Assembly: GCF_012274265.1 (NCBI RefSeq) | Contig: NZ_JAANYY010000002.1 | Coordinates: 434,001 to 498,000, forward strand | DNA from: Sphingopyxis microcysteis | Lineage (GTDB): Bacteria; Pseudomonadota; Alphaproteobacteria; Sphingomonadales; Sphingomonadaceae | Length of the DNA stretch: 64,000 bases | Direction: 5' to 3' | Shown: positions 7,594-16,164 of the stretch, in pieces | Position numbering within the stretch: position 1 is the first letter of the stretch | Layout: every line of letters begins with the position of its first letter | Made by a program: the position numbers and the translations under genes | Notes under the pieces: model-generated | What the model was told of the DNA's origin: nothing | What the model saw: the letters and a program-made list of their open reading frames with translations, nothing else | The model's database searches: none

Positions 7594-9555
7594 ATGACTG
7601 CTGAGTCGCAACAGGGGGCCGCAGGCGCGCCAAGCGCCGCACCGGTCGCCGCCGATACCGGCCATCATGGCCACGGACATCAAGGCGATGGCAAGCTGAA
7701 GCTTGCCGTCGGCGCGGTCGGCGTCGTGTTCGGCGACATCGGCACCAGCCCGCTCTATGCGTTTCGCGAGACCTTTGCCGGGCATCACCCGATCGAACCC
7801 GATCGGCTGCACATCTATGGTGTGCTGAGCCTGGTGTTCTGGTCGATGATGCTGGTCGTCACCTTCAAATATGTGCTGACGATCATGAAGGCCGACAACA
7901 AGGGCGAGGGCGGCAGTCTCGCGCTGCTCGCGCTGATCAGCCGATCGTCGGGGGAAAAGCGCTGGACCTGGCCGATCATCCTGCTCGGCGTCTTCGCGAC
8001 CGCGCTTTTCTATGGCGACAGCATGATCACCCCGGCGATGTCGGTGCTGTCGGCGACCGAGGGGCTGCGCTATATCAACCCCGGGTTTGCGCCCTATATC
8101 GTCCCGATCGCGCTGACGATCCTGATCGGTCTGTTCGCGATCCAGTCACGCGGCACGGCCAAGGTAGGCGCGCTGTTCGGGCCGATCATGCTGCTCTATT
8201 TCCTGACGCTGGCGGGGCTAGGCATCATGCACATTGCGGATAATCCCTGGATCATCGTCGAGACGATCAATCCGGTGAACGCGCTGCGCTTCTTTTACGT
8301 CGATGGGTTTACCGCGTTCATCGCCTTGGGCGCGGTGGTCCTCGCGGTGACGGGCGCCGAGGCGCTCTATGCCGACATGGGCCATTTCGGGCGCGGGCCG
8401 ATCGGGATCAGTTGGCTGGCGTTCGTGCTGCCCGCGTTGATGCTCAACTATATGGGGCAGGGCGCAATGGTGCTGGCCGCCGAAGCCGGGCCGCGCGCCG
8501 ACCTCATCTCCGATCCGTTTTTCCAGATGATGCCGCAATATCTGGAGGTGCCGGTCGTCATCCTCGCGCTGCTGGCGACGATCATCGCCAGCCAGGCGGT
8601 GATTTCGGGCGCCTTCTCGCTGACCCAGCAGGCGATCCAGCTCGGCTTCATCCCGCGCCTCCGCGTCGAACACACCAGCGCATCGGCGGCGGGGCAGATC
8701 TACATCCCCGTGGTCAACTGGTTCCTGATGATCATGGTGATCATCCTGGTGTTGTTCTTTGGTTCGTCGAGCAATCTCGCTGCCGCTTACGGCATCGCGG
8801 TCACCGGCGCGATGTTCATCGACACCTGCCTGCTGTCGGTCGTCCTCTTCACCTTGTGGAAATGGCCGGCGTGGAAGGCATTGCCGGTGCTGGCGGTGTT
8901 CTTCATCGTCGATATCGCCTATTTCGGCGCCAATCTGATCAAGGTGCCCGATGGCGGCTGGGTGCCGCTGGTGATCGGGCTGATCATCTTCACGATGCTC
9001 ACCACCTGGTCGCGCGGGCGCAAGCTGATGCAGCAGGAAATGGCCGAAGGCGCGATGCCGATCCCGGTGTTTGTCAAATCGGCGGCGAACAGCGCGACGC
9101 GCGTACCGGGCACGGCGGTGTTCATGACATCGAGCAGCGACGGGGTACCCCATGCGCTGCTCCACAATTTGAAGCACAACAAGGTGCTGCATCAGCGGAT
9201 CATCCTGCTGACGATCAAGGTCGCCGACGTGCCTTTCGTGCGCGAGGAAAATCATTGCGCGCTCGAGGATCTGGGGCAGGGGTTCCATCGGCTGATCCTG
9301 AACTATGGCTTTATGCAGCCGATCGACGTTCCCGACGCGCTCAAGCGCGTGACGAGCTGCGGCGGCGAGTTCAAGATGCTGGAGACGAGCTTTTTCCTGT
9401 CGCGCCAGACGCTGATCGCGGCGAGCAAGCCGGGGATGCCGATCTGGCGCGAAAAGCTGTTCGCGTGGATGCTGCGCAATTCGGAAAGCGCCATGGAATA
9501 TTTCCGGCTGCCGACCAATCGCGTGGTCGAACTGGGCAGTCAGGTTGCAATCTGA
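7594..9555 (+). CDS. kup: KUP/HAK/KT family potassium transporter
   Basis: This 653-residue protein imports K+ with protons across the inner membrane. The family hallmarks are visible: [19 protein letters not shown] just after a His-rich N-terminus ([11 protein letters not shown]), then about twelve membrane segments including [22 protein letters not shown]-type repeats (near residues 235-260) and [11 protein letters not shown] cytoplasmic C-terminal domain with [11 protein letters not shown] and FGFMQP-like [11 protein letters not shown] completes it. The length is normal for Kup. It is a single gene whose start lies 39 bp downstream of the ccm operon, so read-through from ccm is possible. 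Confidence 0.96.
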   Translation: MTAESQQGAAGAPSAAPVAADTGHHGHGHQGDGKLKLAVGAVGVVFGDIGTSPLYAFRETFAGHHPIEPDRLHIYGVLSLVFWSMMLVVTFKYVLTIMKADNKGEGGSLALLALISRSSGEKRWTWPIILLGVFATALFYGDSMITPAMSVLSATEGLRYINPGFAPYIVPIALTILIGLFAIQSRGTAKVGALFGPIMLLYFLTLAGLGIMHIADNPWIIVETINPVNALRFFYVDGFTAFIALGAVVLAVTGAEALYADMGHFGRGPIGISWLAFVLPALMLNYMGQGAMVLAAEAGPRADLISDPFFQMMPQYLEVPVVILALLATIIASQAVISGAFSLTQQAIQLGFIPRLRVEHTSASAAGQIYIPVVNWFLMIMVIILVLFFGSSSNLAAAYGIAVTGAMFIDTCLLSVVLFTLWKWPAWKALPVLAVFFIVDIAYFGANLIKVPDGGWVPLVIGLIIFTMLTTWSRGRKLMQQEMAEGAMPIPVFVKSAANSATRVPGTAVFMTSSSDGVPHALLHNLKHNKVLHQRIILLTIKVADVPFVREENHCALEDLGQGFHRLILNYGFMQPIDVPDALKRVTSCGGEFKMLETSFFLSRQTLIAASKPGMPIWREKLFAWMLRNSESAMEYFRLPTNRVVELGSQVAI

Positions 9556-9657
9556 CGCGGCCGACCGGATTAACTCGCCGTCATCGGCAATTATGCGTTT
9601 GATCATTGCCGCCGGTCTTGCGATGCGGGCGCGAGGCGATGGAGGTTGGCCGGCGAG

Positions 9658-10479
9658 ATGGGCGCGGGGAACACGGACGATCTGATCCTGCCGGTGCCGC
9701 CCGAACCTTTCGGGCTGATCGTCGGCGGGGCGATGCGGGGGCAGTCGGCGGACGCGCTGGAAACGGCGCTGCGCCATATGGGATTGCGGCCCGAACCGGT
9801 CGCGCTTGACGCTGCCGATGGTGGTCCGCCGCGCTTTCGCCTGCGTTTCGGGGCGGTCGCGGTGCTGGCTGGTCCCGCTACGGATCATGCGCTCGACGCC
9901 GCCGATCCCGACCATCCGTCGACCAGTTTGCTCGCCGCCAGCCTGCCGCGCGAGTGGCGCGGCGACGATCATTGCTGGATGTTCGTACCCGAACCGACCG
10001 ACGAGCCCGCGTCGGCGACTGCGCAGCCGACGCAGATGCGCGAATTCTTCAAGATGTTGGTGCTGCTGATCGACCTGTTCGATGCCAGCCACCTTTTTTG
10101 GTCGCCCGCGCGGCTGTGGTCGGACGCGGCGCAGTTTCGCGCGGCGATCGCCGAAATGCTGGCGAGCGGCATGCCGCCGGTTCTGCACCTCGTCGCGTTT
10201 CGGCGCCGCGAGGATGCCGACGGTGCCAGCATGGGGACGCGCGGACTGGCACTGTTCGCCGGGCAGGAGTTGGAAGCGCGGATCCCCGAGGGGTGGACGG
10301 TCGCCGACATGGTGAAACGGCTGTCCCGACTGGCGCTCGATATGATGCTGAACGGTCCAGTACGACACGACCGCACGATGCGCGGGCTGGAGAGCGGCGA
10401 GTGGATCGACCTGTCGCCATCGCCCGCTACCGGCGGACCGCGATCGACCGTCGTCGTCGAGTTTGGCCGCGATCGCTGA
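9658..10479 (+). CDS. DUF4261-like protein, partner of the downstream AHH nuclease
   Basis: The protein has about 273 residues from ATG 9658 (an in-frame TTG lies at 9646). It is soluble and acidic, with no signal peptide. The central segment HLFWSPARLWSDAAQF followed by PPVLHLVAFRR and then GTRGLALFAGQELEARIPEG resembles the W...LW-F...T-GL-F-ELE pattern of DUF4261, whose function I do not know. The stop codon overlaps the ATG of the nuclease gene (TGATG), so the two are almost certainly co-translated. Order and coupling would suit an inhibitor made ahead of a toxic nuclease, but that is inference. Confidence 0.6.
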   Translation: MGAGNTDDLILPVPPEPFGLIVGGAMRGQSADALETALRHMGLRPEPVALDAADGGPPRFRLRFGAVAVLAGPATDHALDAADPDHPSTSLLAASLPREWRGDDHCWMFVPEPTDEPASATAQPTQMREFFKMLVLLIDLFDASHLFWSPARLWSDAAQFRAAIAEMLASGMPPVLHLVAFRRREDADGASMGTRGLALFAGQELEARIPEGWTVADMVKRLSRLALDMMLNGPVRHDRTMRGLESGEWIDLSPSPATGGPRSTVVVEFGRDR

Positions 10480-10973
10480 TGCCGGGCCGCGGTTGGCTGG
10501 GCGCACCGCCACCGCAACCGGGCTTCCAGCGCCATCACCTGATCCCGATCGCGCTGCTGCACAGGGCGCAAATGGCTGCGATGTTCGATCATTTGCAAAC
10601 CGAGCGCTTTGTCCTCGCCGATTTCCATCGCAACGGCGTGATGCTGCCCGCCTGCGAGGGGACGGCGCTGTCGTCGGGCCACGCGCTGCACCGCGGACCG
10701 CATCAAGGCTATAGCGACGTCGTTGCCGCGCGGGTCGAGGGTATTCGCGCCCATTTCGCGCAGCACGCGGCGTCGGATCCGCGTGCTGCGCGGCGGACCG
10801 CGGTGATGCGGCTGCGACTGTTGCAGGACACGACGCGCCGTGCACTGACCGACCGGCACGGGGCCGGATTCTGGCCCAACCGCCGCGATCCAATGCGCTT
10901 GTTTGTGGATCGTCCCTATCTGGATGATGCGATCGAGCGGTTGTTTGGCGGCGTGAACCGGAGCGGCGGTTAA
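10479..10973 (+). CDS. AHH-type HNH/Endo VII nuclease
   Basis: The 164-residue protein carries the pattern of the AHH family of the HNH/endonuclease VII fold. RHHLIP (His19-His20) is followed by FHRNGVMLP (Asn52) and then SSGHALHRGPHQGY (His68, His71, His75). These are the residues expected for metal binding and catalysis. There is no signal peptide or membrane segment, so a cytoplasmic or carried effector role is possible. Such domains are best known as toxin tips of polymorphic toxins, but this one is free-standing, with only a short N-terminal lead. It overlaps the preceding DUF4261-like gene by one base. The nuclease fold is fairly secure; the role is not. Confidence 0.72.
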   Translation: MPGRGWLGAPPPQPGFQRHHLIPIALLHRAQMAAMFDHLQTERFVLADFHRNGVMLPACEGTALSSGHALHRGPHQGYSDVVAARVEGIRAHFAQHAASDPRAARRTAVMRLRLLQDTTRRALTDRHGAGFWPNRRDPMRLFVDRPYLDDAIERLFGGVNRSGG

Positions 10974-10994
10974 CGACCGGAAGTTGCCATCGAG

Positions 10995-11125
10995 ATCCTC
11001 CCCGCTTGCGGGGAGGGGGACCGCCGAAGGCGGTGGAGGGGGCTATCGACCTGATGCGCCGTTAAAGGACGCCACCCCCCTCCGTCAGCGCTTCGCGCTG
11101 CCACCTCCCCGCAAGCGGGGAGGAT
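10995..11125. repeat. long palindromic repeat, kind R4
   Basis: The outer ends are ATCCTCCCCGCTTGCGGGGA and its reverse complement. Inside are GGTGGAGGGG and, on the other side, CCTCCGTCAGCGCTTCGCGC. Eight copies occur in the window; this one lies between the convergent nuclease and nitronate monooxygenase genes. Confidence 0.88.
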
Positions 11126-11132
11126 CCGAAAG

Positions 11133-11158
11133 GTCCGCTTCTCACTCCAAAGCAGACA
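11133..11158. repeat. short palindrome, kind R8
   Basis: The arms GTCCGCTT and AAGCAGAC flank a 9-base loop. It matches two other sites (25511-25537 and 36309-36335) with the pattern TGTCTGCTT-loop-AAGCGGACA. It lies immediately beside an R4 copy, downstream of two convergent genes, where it could act in transcript ends. Confidence 0.7.
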
Positions 11159-11195
11159 TCGCCTTCCCGGTTCGCAATCGTCATAGTCGTTGGCG

Positions 11196-12167
11196 TTACA
11201 GCCTCACCTTGGCCTCCAGCTCGCGCCGCGCTGCCAAATATTGCGCTTCGAGTTCGGCGACGAAGTCGGCGACGGGGCGGACCGCGGTCACCGGGCCGAT
11301 GCCCTGGCCCGATCCCCAGATGTCTTTCCACGCCTTGGCCTTGGTGTTGCCACCCGAACCGAAGTTCATCGTCGACAGGTCGCCTTCGGGCAGATTGTCA
11401 GGGTCCATGCCCGCGGCGACGATCGACTGGCGGAGGTAATTGCCATGCACCCCGGTGAACAGGTTCGAATAGACGATGTCGGCGGCGCGGCCTTCGACGA
11501 TGCCATCCTTATAGCCTTGGTCGGCGTTGGCTTCGGCGGTGGCGATGAAAGCGCTGCCGATATAGGCGAGGTCGGCGCCGCACGCCTGCGCGGCAAGGAT
11601 CGAGCGGCCGTGGCCGATCGCGCCCGAAAGCGCGACGGGGCCATCGAACCATTCGCGGATTTCCTGCACCAGCGCGAAGGGCGATTGCCGTCCGGCATGA
11701 CCGCCCGCGCCCGCGGCGACGGGGATAAGACCGTCGGCGCCCTTTTCGACCGCTTTCCGCGCAAAGCGGTCGTCGATGACGTCGTGCAGCGTGATGCCGC
11801 CCCAGCCATGTACCGCCTGGTTGAGCTCCTCGCGCGCGCCCAATGACGTGATGGTGATCGGCACCTTCCATTTTGCGCAGGTCGCGATGTCCTGTTCCAG
11901 CCGGTCGTTCGATTTATGGACGATCTGGTTGACGGCGTAAGGCGCCGACAGCCGGTCGGGATTGTCGCGGTCCCACGCGGCGAGTTCTTCGGTGATCTGG
12001 TGCAGCCATTCGTCGAGCAACGTCTGGGGGCGTGCGTTCAGGGCCGGGAAGCTGCCCACGACGCCCGCCTTGCACTGCGCGATCACCAGTTCCGGCCCCG
12101 ACACGATGAACAGGGGCGAGCCGATGACGGGCAGGCGCAGGCGGTCGAAAATGGGGGGCAGGGCCAT
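11196..12167 (-). CDS. nitronate monooxygenase (2-nitropropane dioxygenase family)
   Basis: This 323-residue FMN-dependent TIM-barrel enzyme oxidises alkyl nitronates. Visible family features are the N-terminal LPVIGSPLFIVSGPELVIAQ and the FMN phosphate loops GAGGHAGR (near residue 160) and ALSGAIGHGRSI followed by GADLAYIGSAFIAT. These match the class with a conserved catalytic histidine in the GGHAG loop. It has its own upstream region, in which the minus strand reads TTTACGTTAAGGTCAG about 35 bases before the start, a possible MerR-type operator. Homologues are often annotated simply as flavin-dependent oxidoreductases. Confidence 0.9.
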   Translation of the reverse strand: MALPPIFDRLRLPVIGSPLFIVSGPELVIAQCKAGVVGSFPALNARPQTLLDEWLHQITEELAAWDRDNPDRLSAPYAVNQIVHKSNDRLEQDIATCAKWKVPITITSLGAREELNQAVHGWGGITLHDVIDDRFARKAVEKGADGLIPVAAGAGGHAGRQSPFALVQEIREWFDGPVALSGAIGHGRSILAAQACGADLAYIGSAFIATAEANADQGYKDGIVEGRAADIVYSNLFTGVHGNYLRQSIVAAGMDPDNLPEGDLSTMNFGSGGNTKAKAWKDIWGSGQGIGPVTAVRPVADFVAELEAQYLAARRELEAKVRL

Positions 12168-12253
12168 GAATCACTCTCCGGTAGCAGTTTGAAACTGACC
12201 TTAACGTAAACGGAAGGTCGTGCAAGAGGGGTTGACGGCGACACAACGGACAA

Positions 12254-12271
12254 AGGCGGCCGAAGCCGCCT
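12254..12271 (-). terminator. hairpin downstream of the membrane-protein gene
   Basis: On the minus strand AGGCGGC-TTCG-GCCGCCT forms a 7-bp stem with a stable TTCG tetraloop followed by TTTGT. It begins about 20 bases after the stop of the gene ending at 12293, so it is a plausible intrinsic terminator, although the T-run is short. Confidence 0.6.
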
Positions 12272-12292
12272 GTGCCAATAATCCCGTTGTGT

Positions 12293-12790
12293 TCAGACCG
12301 TGACGGTTCGGCGACGGGCCGCCTTGAACGCCAGATAGCCGAGCCCGACCATGGCAATCAACAGCGCGCCCTGGGCGATGGCGAAGGGCGGTTCGGTGCC
12401 ATTGGGGGCCAGCGCGTTGAGCGCGGGAACTTTCAGGAAGCTCTGTACCACCAGCACGAACATGTTGAGATAGAGCGCGAGGGTGGCGGTGGTCGCATAG
12501 ATGGTCGCGGCGCCGCCGACGAGCTTGCGACCGTACCAGGCCCAGAAGGTCGCGACGAGGATCAGCGTCGACAGGATGCCGAAACCAAGCGCCGGGGTGA
12601 AGGCGACGATCGGGAACAGGAAACCCGTCAGGCTGGTGAGTAGCGTCGTCCACAGGAAGATGCCGGTCGTGCGCGGCAGGATCCGGCCGCGAGCGAAAGC
12701 GGGAAGGGCGATCAGCCCCGCGGCGATTGCGATCAGGCTGATTGCGACGTGCAGCGCGGTGAACTGCGGGATGGTGAGACCAAGGATCAT
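12293..12790 (-). CDS. small polytopic membrane protein
   Basis: I do not recognise a named family. The 165 residues consist of five or so hydrophobic helices, beginning MILGLTIPQFTALHVAISLI and ending in a basic tail (KAARRRTVTV). A conserved-looking loop reads RTTGIFLWTTLLTSLTGFLFP. The topology resembles small quinone- or heme-associated membrane proteins but no binding motif is clear. It is the last gene of a minus-strand group (alpha/beta hydrolase, SDR, then this gene), 12 bp after the SDR stop, so it is probably co-transcribed with them and ended by the hairpin at 12254-12271. Confidence 0.75.
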   Translation of the reverse strand: MILGLTIPQFTALHVAISLIAIAAGLIALPAFARGRILPRTTGIFLWTTLLTSLTGFLFPIVAFTPALGFGILSTLILVATFWAWYGRKLVGGAATIYATTATLALYLNMFVLVVQSFLKVPALNALAPNGTEPPFAIAQGALLIAMVGLGYLAFKAARRRTVTV

Positions 12791-12802
12791 GGCACGCCTC
12801 CT

Positions 12803-13579
12803 TTACAGATAGCGTGGCGCGGGGCGCGCCAGCGACAGGTTGGGACGAAGCGCCGCGCGCGCCGCGATATAGGCGTCATAATCGGCCATGTCGGGCAGCG
12901 CGGGAATAGTGACGGTTTCGCCAGCATCGAAACCGGCGAGTGCGGCATCGACCATGTCGTTCACGTCCATCACGATTTCGGCGGGCAGGCTGGCCAGTTG
13001 CTCCTCGGTCCAGATCGGGGTGCGCGTGGCGCCCGGCAGCACTGCTTGGATCCGTACGCCCTTGGCGCCGAGTTCGACGTCCAATGCTTCGCTGAACGCC
13101 AGCACATAGGCCTTGCTGGCCGGGTAGGTGGCGGTGAAGCCGTCGGGGATCAGCGCGGTTACCGAGCTGATGTTGATGATCGCCCCGCTGCCCTTCGCGG
13201 CAAGCCGTGGGGCAAGCGCCGCGGCGAGCCGGGTGGCCGCCAGGATGTTGAGATTGATGAGCGCCGTCAGATGCGCCGGGTCGGCGTCGACAAAGCTGGT
13301 TTCGCCCGCGATCCCGGCATTGTTGATGAGGCCGGTGACCGCATCGTCATCGCGCAGGCGCGCTTCGACGCGGGCAAGGTCTGCGGGGCTGGCGAGATCG
13401 GCGGCGATGACGTCGACCGACACGCCGGTGTCTTGACGCAGCCGGTCGGCGAGCTCGGCCAGCTTGTCGGCACGGCGCGCGACGAGGATCAGATTGTGGC
13501 CGCGGCGGGCGAGGCGGTCGGCATAGACGGCGCCGATGCCGTCCGATGCGCCGGTGATGAGAAAGGTCTGTTTGGTCAT
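12803..13579 (-). CDS. SDR-family NAD(P)-dependent oxidoreductase
   Basis: A classical short-chain dehydrogenase of 258 residues. The cofactor loop TGASDGIGAVYADRLARRGH is at residues 9-28 and an NNAG motif (LINNAGIAG) is near residue 85. The catalytic Ser is in INISSVTALIP, followed by YPASKAYVLAF with the Tyr-x3-Lys pair. The arginines after the second strand (VARRADKL) favour NADP. The substrate is unknown. It sits between an alpha/beta hydrolase gene and a membrane-protein gene on the same strand, and an AraC-type regulator diverges from the group. Confidence 0.92.
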   Translation of the reverse strand: MTKQTFLITGASDGIGAVYADRLARRGHNLILVARRADKLAELADRLRQDTGVSVDVIAADLASPADLARVEARLRDDDAVTGLINNAGIAGETSFVDADPAHLTALINLNILAATRLAAALAPRLAAKGSGAIINISSVTALIPDGFTATYPASKAYVLAFSEALDVELGAKGVRIQAVLPGATRTPIWTEEQLASLPAEIVMDVNDMVDAALAGFDAGETVTIPALPDMADYDAYIAARAALRPNLSLARPAPRYL

Positions 13580-13601
13580 GGTCTGTCTCCTTGATGCAGG
13601 A

Positions 13602-13631
13602 GGAGGCGCGGCCCTGCTGGACCGCGCCTCC
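13602..13631 (-). terminator. hairpin between the hydrolase and SDR genes
   Basis: GGAGGCGCGG (13602-13611) and CCGCGCCTCC (13622-13631) form a perfect 10-bp stem with a 10-base loop, six bases past the hydrolase stop. No T-run follows, so it may be an attenuating or mRNA-stabilising hairpin. It lies about 23 bases ahead of the SDR start codon. Confidence 0.5.
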
Positions 13632-13636
13632 GTGTA

Positions 13637-14464
13637 TCAGCTGTTGATGAAATCCAGAAGGTCAGCGTTGAAGCGGTCCTGATGCGTGACCGTCAGGCCA
13701 TGGTCGGCGCCTGCATAGATTTTCAGCACCGCCTGTTTGACGATCTTGACCGTGGCGCGGGCCGAGGCGTCGACGGGAACGATCTGGTCGTCGTCGCCGT
13801 GGAGGACGAGGGTCGGGATGTCGAACTTCTTGAGGTCGGCGTTGAAGTCGCTTTCCGAAAAGGCGCGGATGCTGTCGAGCTGGCCCTTGAGGCCGCCCAT
13901 CATGCCCTGGCGCACGAAATCGTCGCGCACCGCTTCGCTGACCACCGCGCCGTCGCGATTATAGCCGTAGAAGGGGATGGTCAGATCCTTGAAGAACTGC
14001 GGCCGATTGTCGAAGGTACCTTTGCGGATGCCGTCGAACACGTCGATCGGCAGACCGCCGGGATTGGCTTCGGTCTTGAGCATCAGCGGCGGCACCGCGC
14101 CGATCAGTGCGATCTTGGCGACGCGCGCCGTGCCGTGGCGACCGATATAGCGGGTGACCTCGCCGCCGCCGGTCGAATGGCCGACGAGGATGATATCCTT
14201 AAGATCGAGCTGTTCGATCAGTTCGGCGAGATCGTCGGCATATTGATCCATATTGTTGTTTTCCCAGACCTGATCCGAGCGGCCATGGCTGCGGCGGTCG
14301 TGGGCGATGGTCCGGAAACCCTGGCCCGCAAAGAACACCATCTGGGCGTCCCAGGCGTCGGCGCTGAGCGGCCAGCCGTGCGAAAAGATGATCGGCTGGC
14401 CGGTCTTCGGACCCCAGTCCTTGTAGAAGATGTGCGTACCGTCCTTGGTGGTGATCGTGGTCAT
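13637..14464 (-). CDS. alpha/beta hydrolase, non-heme chloroperoxidase/arylesterase type
   Basis: The 275-residue hydrolase has a complete catalytic triad. The nucleophile lies in [10 protein letters not shown] (Ser about residue 98), Asp in [11 protein letters not shown] and His in [12 protein letters not shown]. The oxyanion region [12 protein letters not shown] and the stretch [12 protein letters not shown] are typical of the cofactor-free haloperoxidase/arylesterase group. Substrates in this group are small esters. It is the first gene of the three-gene minus-strand unit and diverges from the AraC-type regulator at 14593, which is therefore a candidate regulator of the unit. Confidence 0.9.
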   Translation of the reverse strand: MTTITTKDGTHIFYKDWGPKTGQPIIFSHGWPLSADAWDAQMVFFAGQGFRTIAHDRRSHGRSDQVWENNNMDQYADDLAELIEQLDLKDIILVGHSTGGGEVTRYIGRHGTARVAKIALIGAVPPLMLKTEANPGGLPIDVFDGIRKGTFDNRPQFFKDLTIPFYGYNRDGAVVSEAVRDDFVRQGMMGGLKGQLDSIRAFSESDFNADLKKFDIPTLVLHGDDDQIVPVDASARATVKIVKQAVLKIYAGADHGLTVTHQDRFNADLLDFINS

Positions 14465-14592
14465 GGCGTGGTTCCTTTCGTTTCGAGGGGGGCGGGATGT
14501 CCGTCCCGATGAAGGAGAGATAGGCCAGAGCGGGCTTGCGCGGGATTGGCGGACCCGACATTATGCGGGCCGATTCCGACAAAAGGTTCGCC

Positions 14593-15603
14593 ATGCCGAA
14601 AGTGAAGCTGCCCGATGCGCCGCAACCGCTCGTCGAGGTCGGGATGATGCTCTATCCCGACTGCCAGATCGGCATGGTCCACGGTATCACCGACCTGTTC
14701 GACATCGCGGGACGGTTCGCGGTGCAGCACGGCCGCGCGCCGATCCGCGCCAGCCATTGGCGATTGCAGGAGGGCGGGGGTTTTGCGCGCTGTTACGACA
14801 GCCATCCCGACGAGCCCGCAGGCAATTCGCCCGCGGTGCTGATCGCGCCGGGCAGCCTGCACAAGCTGCTCGAGCCCGGCGAGGTCGAACCCTATGCCCG
14901 CTGGCTGCTCGATCGCCATGCGCATGGCGCCGTGCTGGCGTCGAATTGCGGCGGCGCCTTTGCGCTGGCGGCGACCGGGCTGCTTGCCGGACGCCCCGCG
15001 ACGACGCACTGGTTCTTTGCCGAACAGTTCCGCGAGCGTTTCCCCGACGTGCGGCTGGAGATCGACCGCATGGTGATCGACGATGGCGACATCGTCACAG
15101 CGGGCGGGCTGATGGCGTGGACAGACCTTGGCCTGCGCATCGTCGAGCGGCTGCTGGGGCCGACGGTGATGATGGAAACCGCGCGGTTCCTGCTGATCGA
15201 CCCCGGCGGGCGCGAGCAGAAGAATTACGCCAGCTTCGCGCCGCGGCTGACGCATGGCGACGAGGCGATCCTGAAGGTGCAGCACTGGTTGCAGGGACGC
15301 GGCGCGGGGCCGGTCGCGGTCGCCGCGATGGCGGGTGAAGCGGGGATGGAAGAGCGGACGTTCCAGCGCCGGTTCAAGGCGGCGACGGGCATGACCCCGG
15401 TCGAATATGTCCAGCATCTGCGCGTCGGCAAGGCCCGCGAGCTGCTGGAGTTCACGCGGCGCACCGTCGACCAGGTCGCATGGAGCGTCGGATATGAGGA
15501 TGCGGCGGCCTTCCGCAAATTGTTCCACCGCCTGACCGGCCTGTCGCCGCACGAGTATCGGCAGCGTTTTGCGACGCCGCAGTCGCTGGCCGAGGTCGCC
15601 TGA
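14593..15603 (+). CDS. AraC-family regulator with GATase1/DJ-1-like sensor domain
   Basis: A 336-residue regulator from ATG 14593, chosen because AAAAGG precedes it; in-frame starts at 14563 and 14536 are possible. The N-terminal two-thirds is a class I glutamine amidotransferase-like domain (VLIAPGSLHKLLEP, then VLASNCGGAFALAATGLL with a cysteine at the nucleophile elbow). The C-terminal 100 residues are two helix-turn-helix motifs ending in GLSPHEYRQRF, the AraC signature. It diverges from the hydrolase-SDR-membrane protein group, its most likely target. Confidence 0.9.
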   Translation: MPKVKLPDAPQPLVEVGMMLYPDCQIGMVHGITDLFDIAGRFAVQHGRAPIRASHWRLQEGGGFARCYDSHPDEPAGNSPAVLIAPGSLHKLLEPGEVEPYARWLLDRHAHGAVLASNCGGAFALAATGLLAGRPATTHWFFAEQFRERFPDVRLEIDRMVIDDGDIVTAGGLMAWTDLGLRIVERLLGPTVMMETARFLLIDPGGREQKNYASFAPRLTHGDEAILKVQHWLQGRGAGPVAVAAMAGEAGMEERTFQRRFKAATGMTPVEYVQHLRVGKARELLEFTRRTVDQVAWSVGYEDAAAFRKLFHRLTGLSPHEYRQRFATPQSLAEVA

Positions 15604-15693
15604 AAATTTTTTCGCAGCCTGTGTCGATTTGGCGCTGGCTCGTTCGTCATGTGGTCAGGCGCCGCTGTTGGCCCGACCAAAAGGAGATGAAGA

Positions 15694-16125
15694 ATGCGCG
15701 TGATGGTTTTTGTGAAAGCGACCGAGGACAGCGAACAGGGGATGACGGCGTCGCCCGAGCTCGACCAGATGTTCGTCGACATGGGCAAGTTCAACGAGGA
15801 GCTGGTCAATGCCGGGGTGCTGGTCGCCGGTGACGGCCTGAAGCCATCGTCGTTCGGCAAGCGCGTCGCCTTCGATGGCCCCAGCCGCACCGTGATCGAC
15901 GGGCCCTTTGCCGAGACGCGCGAACTGGTCGCCGGCTATTGGCTGTGGGAAGTCAAGGACATGGACGAAGCGGTCGAATGGGTGAAGCGCTGCCCCAACC
16001 CGATGTTCGGGCCGAGCGAGATCGAGATCCGCCCGCTGTACGAGATGGAAGACTTCGCCGACATCATCCCCGACGAAGCCGCCGCGATCCACGACGGCGT
16101 GGGCGAAAAGCTCGCGAAGGGCTGA
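15694..16125 (+). CDS. YciI/DGPF-domain protein
   Basis: The 143 residues contain the name-giving motif in VIDGPFAETRELVAGYWLWE, with the preceding GDGLKPSSFGKRV that is typical of the DGPF branch of the YCII family. AAAGGAGATG provides a strong ribosome binding site. It sits 39 bp upstream of an ECF sigma factor gene. This pairing of DGPF proteins with a sigma factor bearing a long C-terminal extension is the hallmark of the ECF42 group. The biochemical role of DGPF proteins is not established. Confidence 0.92.
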   Translation: MRVMVFVKATEDSEQGMTASPELDQMFVDMGKFNEELVNAGVLVAGDGLKPSSFGKRVAFDGPSRTVIDGPFAETRELVAGYWLWEVKDMDEAVEWVKRCPNPMFGPSEIEIRPLYEMEDFADIIPDEAAAIHDGVGEKLAKG

Positions 16126-16164
16126 TCGCTTGCCTGCCCCGCCATGCGCCTCTAACCGTGGCGC

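Noticed and set aside
8218-10893. An 891-codon open frame on the minus strand opposite kup and the nuclease pair
   Set aside because: It is Arg/His/Gln-rich with no domain, runs across several real genes, and is the usual antisense shadow of G+C-rich coding DNA.
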